The translations under genes were made by a program, and so were the position numbers. Source: Phycisphaerae bacterium (lineage in GTDB: Bacteria > Planctomycetota > Phycisphaerae > UBA1845 > PWPN01). From it: a stretch of DNA of 55,428 nucleotides. This document shows positions 8,485 through 17,319 of the stretch, piece by piece (positions within the stretch are counted from its first letter, which is position 1; each line of letters opens with the position of its first letter). The notes beneath the pieces were generated by a model, which worked only from the letters and a program-made list of their open reading frames with translations, was not told the DNA's origin and made no database searches. The stretch covers positions 1 through 55,428 of the forward strand of contig JAGNEZ010000043.1 in NCBI GenBank assembly GCA_018003015.1, written 5' to 3'.

Positions 8485-11400
8485 CCGTTGTCGGAGCGAG
8501 GTGGGCCTGTTCTGTGCAATGGACGAGGATGCAGAGCCCGAGCGAGTCGACGACCTCGGGGCATGGGGTGAAGAGGGCCGCGCCGGCCCGCTGCCTGCAG
8601 AGATCGCGGATCGTCTGGACCGGGGCCTTTGCGGCGTAGAGATCGGACAGGGTCTTGCGTAAGCCGGGCGTGGCAGCCAGACGCTCCCCCAAGGGGCTGA
8701 ACAGGCAGACGTGGCGGCACGCTGTGCAGCCTGCCCATGGGTGGCCATTTGGGCTCGTGGCTTCGTCGATGTGCTGTCGCAGCTGGCTGGCCTGCGATGG
8801 CGAGGCGGTTCCTGTCTGCCGTGATTCGTGGACCAGGTTGATGAGGCTCTCGACGACATGCTGGATCGTGCGCAGGGTCGCTCGGTTGGAGCCGTGGAGT
8901 GCCCACAGTGTGCTTTCGCAAGCGGTGATGAAGACGCACCAAGCCAGGGCTTCATCTTCCGTGTCGCTCCTGCGGCTCCGTTTGCGATGCGGGGCCAGCT
9001 GTTCGATCAGTTGCGGCCACGCAGCGATTGCAGCGTTCGGGTCGTAGGCGCAGGACAGGGCGTAGGCCCAGAGGGTCTCGGCGGTGCCGCGGCCGGCGGC
9101 CAGCCGGCGGGCCTCCGCTCCGAACGCACAGATCTCGCGGCACCCGTGGCAGCCATGCCATGGGTGAAAGATCTTCTCATGCTGGATGATCACCCTTTCG
9201 GCAGCGGCCTTGACGTCGTGATTGCCGACGGGTTGCGTGTGGGCGTATCGTGGTATTCGGACGAGGGCTGGCGTTTCGCAGCCCTCGGCGTACGCGACGG
9301 CCTCGCCCCGCCGCAGACTCGTCACCGCCATTTTCTGTCGGCCCATGAGATTCATGGCGCCGCCGATGAGATCGCGATCATCGGTGGCGACGATTCGGTG
9401 CATCACCTTGAGATTCGTGTTCTTGATCATGTCGTCCGCGAGCTTTGCGGGGATTTGCTCGGCGACCAGGAGCCCCTCGCCGTAGGCCCGTATTTCGGCC
9501 AACATGTTGCAGAACGTCTCGACCGACTTGCCTTTGGGGTTAGCGCTCTCGGCGGAGGAGGTGTCGGTCGAGGTTCGGGTGAGTAGCCGGTGAGCCTCTT
9601 CGATGAGGGTAACGTGCTCGAGTCCGGGCTGTTCGCCGCGACGCTCGAGGGTCTCGTACAGTCGCATCAACAGGAGGCCCATGAAGAAAGCCTTCTCCTC
9701 GTCGCTGCCGAGATGGGCGATTTCGAGGACGGTTGGACGACTGAGGAGATCCTCGAACGGAATGGATCGGGGGCAATCGAACGTTTGCCCCTTCTGGCCG
9801 ATCCGCAGGGTATCCACGCGAGCCTGGAGCCCCGCGGTCACATCCATGCGAATACGGCTCTCGTAGCCGAGTTGGTCCACCACTTCGCCGATAGTTCGGT
9901 GCAGATCGCTGAGTGTGGGAAACGCCAGGGGCGGAGGCTCACCGCTGGCGGGGTCGGCCTCGGGATGATGGACGAGCAGCATGTCCCAACCGCGTTCCTC
10001 GTAGATGCGGTGGAGGGATCGCTCCAGGACGTAGGGCATGGGTGCGTAGAGAATGAATGCCGCGTTGAAGACCGCGTAGAGAAGAGAGATGTGCTGCTGG
10101 GGGATGGTTCCCGGGGCGAACTCGAATGGATTCAACGGGAACGGAGCCACTTGTGCCAGGCCGGGGGTGAAGACCTGCAGATTCTCGAAGCCGGGCACGC
10201 CGAGGAGGGTGCGGTATTGAGCCTTAGCCGGCTCGATGACCATGAAGGGCACGTGATGTCGAGTCCACAACTGGTGCAGGAGGTGAAGAGCGGTGTTGGT
10301 CTTACCGCTCCCGGTCACGCCGACGATCAAGGCGTGGCGGGTGAGATCATCGAGGTCGATGCTGAACCGCCGCCCTGTGGAGCCGGCATGGCCGAGGATC
10401 TCGCCGAGGTCGATGGCTCTGCGGTCAACGCTTTGGAGATCTACCGAGAATTCGCGGGGTGTCTTGATATAAAAGCCGCACACCTCCCTTCGGGGCAGTT
10501 CGGCGAGGAGGCCGGCCTCGGAGCTGGTGAGCACGGTCTGATCGCAGAGAGCGCCAAGCCCGAGAGGGTTAGGCCGGCCGGTGGTTGTTTGCCCGGCGCG
10601 GAGTTGTGCCAAATCGGCGATGGTCCCATTGGGCGGTTCGTGGTGGAGAATCATGACCGGTTGGGGTTTGGATTTGGCGCCGGCGAACACGGCACGAAGC
10701 AACGAGGCGGCCTGATCGAGCTGTCCTGCTTCCGAGGCTGCGAGCAGTGTGCTGGCCCTCCACATGCCTTCGCGGAGCCCGGCAGCCATTTTCTCATGGG
10801 CGGACTCCATGAGCTGTTCCTGGTATTGAGCGAGTCGATCGAGGCGTTGGCGTTGCTCGCTCTGCACGCTGGTTTGCTGCCCGCTTTCGGACCATGAGAC
10901 GTGCTGGTGGATCAGGTTGATGCGGAGGCTGAGTTCCTGGAAGGCGGAGTCCACGTCGGCGGTGGAGACAGGTGAAGCATCGAGGAAGTAGCAGTAATCT
11001 GTTCCGGACAATGCCCTGACGATCTGGTCGACCGGGCAGAACCGCTCGACATCGGGAGCTTCTGGCCAGGGATGGCCGACCATGGAGAGAGCGACGCGCA
11101 TGGCCGCAAGCCGCTTGAGGACTGGAGCGAAGTCTTCCTCGCTGCGGAGGGGGCGGAGGTCGAGTTCGGGATAGGCGCTCAGCAGGCAGGTTTGCAGGGA
11201 ACGGAAGGCGATGGCAGCCCGGTTGACTGCGTCCTGCTCGGAGGCGGCTTCAGCTCTCACGCCCCAGTAGATTTCCACCTCCGGGCCGGAGTTCAACAGG
11301 AGATACAGCGTCGAGGCGGCTCCTCCGCTGAGACCGGTCAGAACGCGGCCCGCCGGCCCGGCGAGGGACTCATCTTTTCGCCTGCGTAGCCCGCCGTGCA

Positions 11401-11767
11401 CGGCCATTCCTCGGCATCGAGCCAGCATGACGGCGTACGGGGCGTGGTCGAGGGGGGTGAATACCAAGCCGGCATCGCGGTACAGCCGGGCGGCGGACGG
11501 TGATGACCGCATTGGGAGGCCCGTTCCCTGCAGGTCGTGTCCTTCCCAGAAAGCGATTTGCTGTTGGAAATCGGGACGCAACGTTCCGGTCGTTGAAACC
11601 ACGGGAGTTGACAAGGCGTTTGTCCCGGGCGGGGGGACCCCGGCGACAGCGGTCTCGGACGCCTGCGAGGGACCGGTGGCCCGAGCTGAAGGTGGCGGAG
11701 GGTGGGCGGTCGATGGCGGCCCAGGGCGGAAGCCGCCGTAAGCTGGGTTACCTGGTCCGGTGTTCAT
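8453..11767 (-). CDS. HerA/FtsK-type ATPase with duplicated Cys-cluster C-terminus
   Basis: 1104 residues. A proline-rich head and a long N-terminal region (to about residue 470) precede the motor domain. Walker A is GVTGSGKT (483-490), followed by MVIEPAKAQYR, as in HerA/DUF87 and VirB4-like ATPases. Walker B is HVTLIEEAHRLL (718-729), followed by EIRAYGEGLLVAEQ and a KVMHRI stretch. These enzymes form hexamers that move DNA or proteins. The last 240 residues carry two copies of an unusual motif, HPWxGCxxCRxxCxF, at about 868 and 1009, each a possible metal site. Start: ATG 11767 (GGGGAT about eight bases upstream) avoids overlap with the upstream stop at 11823; the frame stays open to 11869. 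It is the last gene of a four-gene minus-strand run that converges on GTPase B. Confidence 0.8.
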   Translation of the reverse strand: MNTGPGNPAYGGFRPGPPSTAHPPPPSARATGPSQASETAVAGVPPPGTNALSTPVVSTTGTLRPDFQQQIAFWEGHDLQGTGLPMRSSPSAARLYRDAGLVFTPLDHAPYAVMLARCRGMAVHGGLRRRKDESLAGPAGRVLTGLSGGAASTLYLLLNSGPEVEIYWGVRAEAASEQDAVNRAAIAFRSLQTCLLSAYPELDLRPLRSEEDFAPVLKRLAAMRVALSMVGHPWPEAPDVERFCPVDQIVRALSGTDYCYFLDASPVSTADVDSAFQELSLRINLIHQHVSWSESGQQTSVQSEQRQRLDRLAQYQEQLMESAHEKMAAGLREGMWRASTLLAASEAGQLDQAASLLRAVFAGAKSKPQPVMILHHEPPNGTIADLAQLRAGQTTTGRPNPLGLGALCDQTVLTSSEAGLLAELPRREVCGFYIKTPREFSVDLQSVDRRAIDLGEILGHAGSTGRRFSIDLDDLTRHALIVGVTGSGKTNTALHLLHQLWTRHHVPFMVIEPAKAQYRTLLGVPGFENLQVFTPGLAQVAPFPLNPFEFAPGTIPQQHISLLYAVFNAAFILYAPMPYVLERSLHRIYEERGWDMLLVHHPEADPASGEPPPLAFPTLSDLHRTIGEVVDQLGYESRIRMDVTAGLQARVDTLRIGQKGQTFDCPRSIPFEDLLSRPTVLEIAHLGSDEEKAFFMGLLLMRLYETLERRGEQPGLEHVTLIEEAHRLLTRTSTDTSSAESANPKGKSVETFCNMLAEIRAYGEGLLVAEQIPAKLADDMIKNTNLKVMHRIVATDDRDLIGGAMNLMGRQKMAVTSLRRGEAVAYAEGCETPALVRIPRYAHTQPVGNHDVKAAAERVIIQHEKIFHPWHGCHGCREICAFGAEARRLAAGRGTAETLWAYALSCAYDPNAAIAAWPQLIEQLAPHRKRSRRSDTEDEALAWCVFITACESTLWALHGSNRATLRTIQHVVESLINLVHESRQTGTASPSQASQLRQHIDEATSPNGHPWAGCTACRHVCLFSPLGERLAATPGLRKTLSDLYAAKAPVQTIRDLCRQRAGAALFTPCPEVVDSLGLCILVHCTEQAHLAPTTAIADVFPTAT

Positions 11768-11822
11768 GTGGTCGAATCCCCTGGTTGGTTTACGGTCGCG
11801 GTAGCGACCGAGCTTCACGTCC

Positions 11823-13532
11823 TCACCGGCGTAATCTCGGAGTTGCGGGACGTCGTCGCTGGGTCTCATTGATCTTCTGGATCAGCTTGCGGGCTTCGGC
11901 GGCCTCGGCAGAGGCCGGAGCCTCACGAAGGACCGTGTAGCACTCTGTCCGAGCCTTGTCGTACTGCTGATTCTTGAGGAACGTGTTGGCTGCCTCAAGG
12001 CGCTCCTTCAGTTTTTCTGGTGGTTCGCGCTCGAGGGCAGGTTTCTTTGCCACTCCGCCTGGGCCTTGGGCCGAGGGCTGGGTGGCCAGACGGAGCAGTT
12101 CCGGATTACCGGGCAACACGAGTTCGCTGATCAGTCTGGAGTAGACACTGCGGGTGGCCATGTTCTTTCCCGCCTGATCGCTGAGGGTGATCTGGCCGTT
12201 GGGTTTCTCGAAGAAAGCGGAGATACGGAATATCATGGGCACATTGCCACCGGTCCAGTTGGTAGCCGCCAGATGATGATCTCCGTAGACGATGCGGGCC
12301 AGACTGCCGCTGGCCACCTGCTCGCTATTGTTGGTCACGACTGGCTTGTCGTCGATGGTCACCTGGTTTGGATACCAGGCGCTGCCGGAACCGGTGCAGA
12401 GCAACTCGGACCACGTAGACTGGGCATCGGGCCAGGCTAGAATCAGGTCCTTGAGGGCTCCTGCGGTCATTTCGACCTGCAGCATCTGCATCTGATTGGC
12501 GATCTCGGTGAAGAACTCGCAGCTTGCCCGCAGTCGGACCTCCACGTCTGTGGCGGACAAGTCTGCGCTGACTGAATCGATCGCCCGGCCCACGTTGTGC
12601 CACACGAGGCTGAGCTGAGTCGTTTGTCGCGCGGCGTTGAGTGGCGTGTGGCTGGCCACGACGATTCGGCTATCGGGGAAGACCCAGACGGACTCGCCCC
12701 GGGAACCGGCCTTGACCAAGACAAGGACGTCACCGATTTCAGCCAGGCTGCCGAGGGTCTGCAGGGCTTTCTTGACCGGGTCCATCTTGAGGACAACGCC
12801 GAGGTTGCCCTCGAGACCGGAGCGGAAGCCGTAATCCGAGGCGCGGAGGCCAGTGCGAAGGACGCCGCGGGCGTTCTGTGCGGCTCGCCTGTTCTGGCGA
12901 TCCTCGAGTCGGAGCTCGATGCTGCATCCGGCCGGCGTGTTCTCCATGCTGACGGAGAGTTCCAGCGGGGCCTGCCCGGGCGGCGCCAATGGTGGCCAGC
13001 CTGCGGCAGTCGCCGCCGCCGCCATCGCGTCGCGCACCTCCTGTTTACCGATTGTCACATCTGGAGAGATCTTGACCGGGCCCAGGGCGACCCGGTAGCG
13101 TCCGCTGTCTCGCGATGGAATCACGGCATTCAGTCTGCCCTCGCTGTCGCGTTCCTCGGCCTTACCTTCGATCAACTCGCAGATCGACAGCTTCTCCTGG
13201 ACGGTGGCCACCTTCAGCCGGCCGACCACTTCGCGTTTAGTGGCCGGTGGGTGGCCGGAGTTGGCCGGCTCGGGCTTTCTTCCCGTTGTGCGGACGATAT
13301 CCAGGGTGTCGTTTTTCTCGATGCCGCTGGCTGATCCGAGGTTGATGTAGACCTTGTTGCCGCTGACTTTGGCGATGGCTCCTGTCGGCTGGGCACTGTC
13401 ATTCTCCAGTTGGCCCAGCAGACCTCGGAGCGTGTCGGTGAGTCCCGTACTTGATTCCCCTTTTGTCGCGGATGCCCTGCCGAGCAGAGTCGTAGCGATG
13501 GCCAGGATGATGTATTGGCGCCTGTGACTCAC
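11823..13532 (-). CDS. secreted FlgT-like/TPR protein
   Basis: 569 residues, probably periplasmic. The GTG at 13532 has a near-perfect AGAGGAGG six bases upstream and begins a signal peptide (SHRRQYIILAIATTLLGRASA). Residues 50-130 form a FlgT/CsgG-associated-like module: GAIAKVSGNKVYINLGS, then GIEKNDTLDIV, VVGRLKV and a final strand. This resembles the last domain of GTPase B. The middle part is beta-rich and unassigned. The C-terminus (EKLKERLEAANTFL, YDKARTECYTVL, AEARKLIQKI) looks like a single tetratricopeptide repeat. Upstream open frame to 13805 is not used: it lacks features and overlaps the preceding gene. The gene is probably co-transcribed with the M48 and HerA-type genes. Confidence 0.72.
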   Translation of the reverse strand: MSHRRQYIILAIATTLLGRASATKGESSTGLTDTLRGLLGQLENDSAQPTGAIAKVSGNKVYINLGSASGIEKNDTLDIVRTTGRKPEPANSGHPPATKREVVGRLKVATVQEKLSICELIEGKAEERDSEGRLNAVIPSRDSGRYRVALGPVKISPDVTIGKQEVRDAMAAAATAAGWPPLAPPGQAPLELSVSMENTPAGCSIELRLEDRQNRRAAQNARGVLRTGLRASDYGFRSGLEGNLGVVLKMDPVKKALQTLGSLAEIGDVLVLVKAGSRGESVWVFPDSRIVVASHTPLNAARQTTQLSLVWHNVGRAIDSVSADLSATDVEVRLRASCEFFTEIANQMQMLQVEMTAGALKDLILAWPDAQSTWSELLCTGSGSAWYPNQVTIDDKPVVTNNSEQVASGSLARIVYGDHHLAATNWTGGNVPMIFRISAFFEKPNGQITLSDQAGKNMATRSVYSRLISELVLPGNPELLRLATQPSAQGPGGVAKKPALEREPPEKLKERLEAANTFLKNQQYDKARTECYTVLREAPASAEAAEARKLIQKINETQRRRPATPRLRR

Positions 13533-14172
13533 GGTAGGCCTCCTCTGATGAAGAACCAGACGGCTTGACCGCCGGTTGCAGTCCATGACGTGTCCTTGGC
13601 GTGGGCGAGACCCGCGAGGGGTTCTTGGCCGCGTGGTCACCCTGCAGCAGCCAGCGAGCCAGTTGTGCTGCGGGGCGTACGACGGCGAAGCGTGCGGCCG
13701 TGCGAAGCCCGGACCGGTCGCGGATGCAGTGGGCCAGACGAGGCCCGAGGCGGCTGTAGATCGCGACGCCGATCCATCCCAGGGAGTGGTGTAGCAGCCA
13801 CTCATCGCGAAGACGTCGTAACAGGATGACCTCCGGGGCCTCTTCGTCTCCGCAGACCGCGGTCAGGACGAAGCAACCGGTGCGGGCGATTTCGGCGCCC
13901 TGTTCGTTGGTGATGCGGGTCACGTTGATGACGCCGCGCCAGGCGTAGCCTGATACCAGGACACGGTCACCCAGGTCCAGGGTGCCTCGGAGGGCGCCGG
14001 CCAAGCGGCAGTTCACCACCTGGCCGTAGTCGGTTCGCAGCCGGAAGACGGTGGCAGGCGTGTTGTGTCCGAGGAAGCCGCCTCGTTCGGAGACCTGCTG
14101 GGGGAGACGGTCCACTGCGCCGCCGATGCTTCCGCCGCCGGGCATGTGACTGGTGTGTACGGGCATCCACAT
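13399..14172 (-). CDS. hypothetical protein with probable beta-barrel (OB-like) core
   Basis: 257 residues if the frame is read to its stop. The middle shows alternating strands, TPATVFRLRTDYGQVVNCRL, then LDLGDRVLVSGYAWRGVINVTRI, a pattern often seen in OB folds. An Arg-rich segment follows. I recognise no family. The last 45 or so codons (13399-13532) overlap the signal-peptide region of the next gene in another frame. They read like shadow translation, so the functional end may lie earlier or a frameshift may be present. ATG 14172 lies 13 bases after the M48 stop with GAGGAA upstream, so the two genes are probably one operon. Confidence 0.5.
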   Translation of the reverse strand: MWMPVHTSHMPGGGSIGGAVDRLPQQVSERGGFLGHNTPATVFRLRTDYGQVVNCRLAGALRGTLDLGDRVLVSGYAWRGVINVTRITNEQGAEIARTGCFVLTAVCGDEEAPEVILLRRLRDEWLLHHSLGWIGVAIYSRLGPRLAHCIRDRSGLRTAARFAVVRPAAQLARWLLQGDHAAKNPSRVSPTPRTRHGLQPAVKPSGSSSEEAYRESQAPIHHPGHRYDSARQGIRDKRGIKYGTHRHAPRSAGPTGE

Positions 14173-14185
14173 TTGGGCTGATTCC

Positions 14186-15643
14186 TCAATTTGCCGATCG
14201 CTGCGGTCCGGCCATGGCCAGGTAAGCCAGGCGCTCCATGAACGGTGGATGTGTGCGAAAGAGCCGCTCGGCCCAGAGGGTGCCAGCTTTCGGATCTCCC
14301 CCTGAGGCCAGACTGGCGATCAGGTCGTCGATGCTGTACTGTTCGTTGTGGGTGAAACGGGACCGTGCGTACCTACCGACCGCAGCGAGTTCTCCCGGGA
14401 ACAGGGCCAGGCTGGCTGCGAGTGCGGCCAGCACGCCTTGGGTATCACCCAGCACGTTGACGGTGCGCAGATCGGCCCGTCGCTCGACGAAGCGGCTGTA
14501 GCCCAGGCATGCCGCGATGACGAGGAGCAGCCAGAGACTCAAGGCAACCGCGTAGAATGCGACCATTGACAGGAGCATGGCCAGGGCCAAGAGCACCAGC
14601 AGGCCAACGAGGCAGCCCATCGGGCTACCTCGTGACATCATGACGAACATGGCGATTGGTCCGACTCCGGATCCCTGGGTCATCTGGCCGGCCGCCACGC
14701 GTAGCCGCCACGCAAGGCCGAGGATGGCCTCCATTGCGGCAAGAACCGGCCCGCTGACGGTGAAGAAGAAGGTATCGAACAGCTGGAGATGGACCAGTTC
14801 GTGAACGAGGACTGCCTTGAGAGCGAAGGAGGAACCGGACTGGCGCATGGTGTCGACCAAGCCGGTGTTGACTCGCAGACGGCTGAACCGAGGACTGATG
14901 CCGAAGCTACGGATGTTGGGGGTCGGGTCGTCGATCATCACCAGCGTCGGCCGGGGCAGGTTCATCTCTCGGCAAGCCTCGGCGAGCGGATCGAGGACTT
15001 CTCGCTCCTCGGGTGTGGCGGTTGCCTCCGTGACCAGTCGTCCGGATCCGGGCAGCGCCCACCGGAGGGCGATGATCAGGTAGGCGGCTGATGCCGCCAG
15101 CCAGGCGAAGGTTGGGCCGGTTTCTGATTCAGCTCCCCCCACTGCGGTTGCCGCCCACCGGAAGCCGCCCAGCACGCACGCCAGGGTGAGGATTCCCAGC
15201 CCCAGGGATAGGGCTCCGGCCATTGGAGGAGCGGAAGGCAGGGTGAGCGTCGGCTGCCTGGCCTTTTCTTGTGAGGCGTCCGACGGCTCTGTTGTGGGTG
15301 ATGGAAGCGGAGCTCGTTTTGACCGCGCCTGCTCCTGGACTGTTCCCATCCAGACACAGATCTGGCACTCGCGCGCGAACCGACCGGAGCTGACCCGTAC
15401 GGTGGCCTGGTGTTGGCCGAAACCCGGCAATTGGGTGGCATCTACGGCGAGCATGAGCTCGCGGCCCTTGGCGGTTGCAGAACCCAGCACCGCCTCGACC
15501 CATGGTTCCGAGGTGGTCAGTTCGAAATCCACGTCACCGTCGATCAGTCCGAGCACGGTGATCGAGCGCCATTCCGTGGCGCCCGGAGCGATACGTCCGA
15601 AGTCCACGCTTGGACGGGACAGATTGAAGGACACCTCCGCCAC
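14186..15643 (-). CDS. M48-family membrane metalloprotease with Ig-like N-terminal domain
   Basis: 485 residues. Residues 1-100 are a beta sandwich resembling ASH/HYDIN-type Ig domains (PSVDFGRIAPGATEWRSITV, then ...DATQLPGFGQHQATVRVSSG). Two transmembrane helices follow (about 140-162 and 178-196). The catalytic part has the zinc motif HELVH (281-285) and the distal ligand ERRAD after a hydrophobic pair of helices, as in HtpX/Ste24-like M48 enzymes. Orientation suggests the active site faces the cytosol. It starts with GTG 15643, preceded by GAGGTGGG. It heads the minus-strand operon that contains the secreted FlgT-like protein and the HerA-type ATPase, so a proteolytic step in the same pathway is plausible but inferred. 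Confidence 0.8.
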   Translation of the reverse strand: MAEVSFNLSRPSVDFGRIAPGATEWRSITVLGLIDGDVDFELTTSEPWVEAVLGSATAKGRELMLAVDATQLPGFGQHQATVRVSSGRFARECQICVWMGTVQEQARSKRAPLPSPTTEPSDASQEKARQPTLTLPSAPPMAGALSLGLGILTLACVLGGFRWAATAVGGAESETGPTFAWLAASAAYLIIALRWALPGSGRLVTEATATPEEREVLDPLAEACREMNLPRPTLVMIDDPTPNIRSFGISPRFSRLRVNTGLVDTMRQSGSSFALKAVLVHELVHLQLFDTFFFTVSGPVLAAMEAILGLAWRLRVAAGQMTQGSGVGPIAMFVMMSRGSPMGCLVGLLVLLALAMLLSMVAFYAVALSLWLLLVIAACLGYSRFVERRADLRTVNVLGDTQGVLAALAASLALFPGELAAVGRYARSRFTHNEQYSIDDLIASLASGGDPKAGTLWAERLFRTHPPFMERLAYLAMAGPQRSAN

Positions 15644-15738
15644 TTGCCCACCTCACGCTCGACCAACCTGCCGTGTCTGGCCGCACAGCTGAAGGACAGA
15701 ACGGCAGTCTAGGCCAACCGAAGCCGCGGTGGACCGAC

Positions 15739-16290
15739 CTACTTGTCGGGCGTCTCCGCCTCGATGGTTACGGTCCACGTGTCGGTGGCCTTGTCGTATT
15801 GTGCATCGGTGATTCGCAGATGCTCCTGGCATTGAGTGTTGGGGATATCCCGCCACAACTGCATTTCCGCTCCATGCTGTGAACCGGCGTGGCGGCATCC
15901 CTCGTCATAGCCCAGTTCTCCGACTTGCCCGACCTGGGCCTTGAACCCGATTTTCTCAAGGTCGGCCGCAGCGGCCTCGATGGCATGCTCCTTATCGACG
16001 GCGTCGTAATTACCCACTTCGTAGTAGTGATGCTGTCCTTCCACGCCGTGGAGTTTCTCGTCGACGAAGTTGGCCAGGTGGTGCCAACTCTCGGGTCGAA
16101 GGCCGCTGATGGCTTCCGCCCGGGAGAGTGATCCGGGCTCGCTGCCTAACTCGCGCAGCTCGGCGCGGTCCATGGCATAGTGGTGATCGGCCTCGACCTG
16201 TTCGACGGGGGTCTTTTCGGTTCCGAAATCGAGGAGTTCAGGGAGCTCCTCGCGGGTTTCTCCCTCAGAGCCATTGTCACAGCCTGCCAT
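15739..16290 (-). CDS. hypothetical acidic protein
   Basis: 183 residues with no family that I recognise. It is rich in Glu, Asp and His, lacks transmembrane segments, and ends in a strand-like repeat (DKATDTWTVTIEAET). A helical middle part contains HHLANFVDEKLHGVEGQHHYYEVG. AGAGGA lies about eight bases upstream of the ATG. It is separated from the M48 gene by 95 bases and probably has its own promoter or leads that operon. Confidence 0.6.
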   Translation of the reverse strand: MAGCDNGSEGETREELPELLDFGTEKTPVEQVEADHHYAMDRAELRELGSEPGSLSRAEAISGLRPESWHHLANFVDEKLHGVEGQHHYYEVGNYDAVDKEHAIEAAAADLEKIGFKAQVGQVGELGYDEGCRHAGSQHGAEMQLWRDIPNTQCQEHLRITDAQYDKATDTWTVTIEAETPDK

Positions 16291-16617
16291 GGGTGCGTCC
16301 TCTGTGGCTTCGTGTGAATCCCCGTCTGATCCGGCAACGAACAGAGCACGTGATTAGTGCATCCTAGCCCGAATCTGCTAGACTGTAAAGGGGGTGCTCG
16401 CTGGCGGACTTGGCCGGCAATGTCTGAAGGGGGTGATGCCCGGTCATTGACATGGTGCGATCGGGCGCGGGTCGACGCAAGCCGACCGCTGGTGAGCCCG
16501 GCGCGTCCCATGTAGCGGAGCGCGGACGGCAGGTCCGTCTTGGCGGAAGCGTCCACGGGGAAGCTGGCCGCCGCCCCGCTATCGGCCTGGCTTCGATCAG
16601 AGGCGGCAAGTGCGGGA
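16291..16617. other. divergent intergenic region, no gene
   Basis: 327 bases between the minus-strand hypothetical gene and the plus-strand radical-SAM gene. It must hold divergent promoters, but I found no pair of boxes good enough to call. TAGACT near 16378 is a possible plus-strand -10 without a matching -35. The frame of the radical-SAM gene stays open up to 16540, without a recognisable upstream domain. Confidence 0.4.
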
Positions 16618-17313
16618 ATGACGATGATGCCTCCAGCCGGTTACACAACTGAAGGGCGATTGCGCGTAGCCCGGCGTAAGACCTGCAGCAGAGTGCTCGG
16701 GCCAGGCTCGCGGGCGGTGATCTGGTTTCATGGATGCGACCTCGGTTGCCCCGGCTGCGTTGCCCGGGAATTGAACACGTCTGCGCGTTACGAAGTGTGT
16801 TCAGCGGCGGAGCTGGCAGGCTGGGTGCTGGCCATCCCAGGCATCGAGGGTATCACGCTGACGGGAGGCGAGCCTTTTCAGCAATCCCCTGGGGAGCTCG
16901 GCGTGTTCCTGGATTGTGTGCGGCGGGCCAGCGAATTGTCGGTGATGTGTTACACGGGTTATACGCTGGATGCGCTCCTCGCAAGCCCGGAGGGCGAGGC
17001 CCATCAACGGCTCCTGGGCTACATCGACATCCTGGTTGACGGGCCTTATGTCGCGGGGCGCAACGAGGGCCATCTCTGGAGGGGCTCGGCCAATCAGCGG
17101 ATCCATTTCCTGACCGACCGCTATCGCTCCATGTCCGGCACGGTCGAGCGATCCAAGGGACGAGCCATTGAGGTCGAGCTTATTGAAGGACGTCGCTTGG
17201 AGCTGACGGGTATCCCGGAGGCCGGCTTTCTCGATCGGTTCAGACGGCACTTGGACAGGCAAGGCATGATCCTGGACTTCAGCGAGGCTGCCTCCGGATC
17301 GGTGATAGGATGA
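16618..17313 (+). CDS. radical-SAM activase-like protein (NrdG-like)
   Basis: 231 residues, about the size of pyruvate-formate-lyase or NrdG activases. The 4Fe-4S motif CDLGCPGC (CxxxCxxC) is at residues 40-47, followed by an SAM-binding GGEPF at 83-87. The VLGPGSRAVIWFHGC start is typical of NrdG-like '4Fe-4S single cluster' proteins. No anaerobic ribonucleotide reductase gene is nearby; its neighbours are coiled-coil and AAA+ genes, so it may modify or activate a protein of that operon. Several close ATGs (16618, 16624, 16627) are possible starts and none has a strong ribosome-binding site. The next gene begins six bases after the stop. Confidence 0.75.
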   Translation: MTMMPPAGYTTEGRLRVARRKTCSRVLGPGSRAVIWFHGCDLGCPGCVARELNTSARYEVCSAAELAGWVLAIPGIEGITLTGGEPFQQSPGELGVFLDCVRRASELSVMCYTGYTLDALLASPEGEAHQRLLGYIDILVDGPYVAGRNEGHLWRGSANQRIHFLTDRYRSMSGTVERSKGRAIEVELIEGRRLELTGIPEAGFLDRFRRHLDRQGMILDFSEAASGSVIG

Positions 17314-17319
17314 CGAGCC

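Noticed and set aside
9590-10897. 435-codon plus-strand open frame
   Set aside because: It lies antisense inside the HerA-type ATPase gene, which has clear Walker motifs. The translation has no domain, and high GC content makes such shadow frames common.
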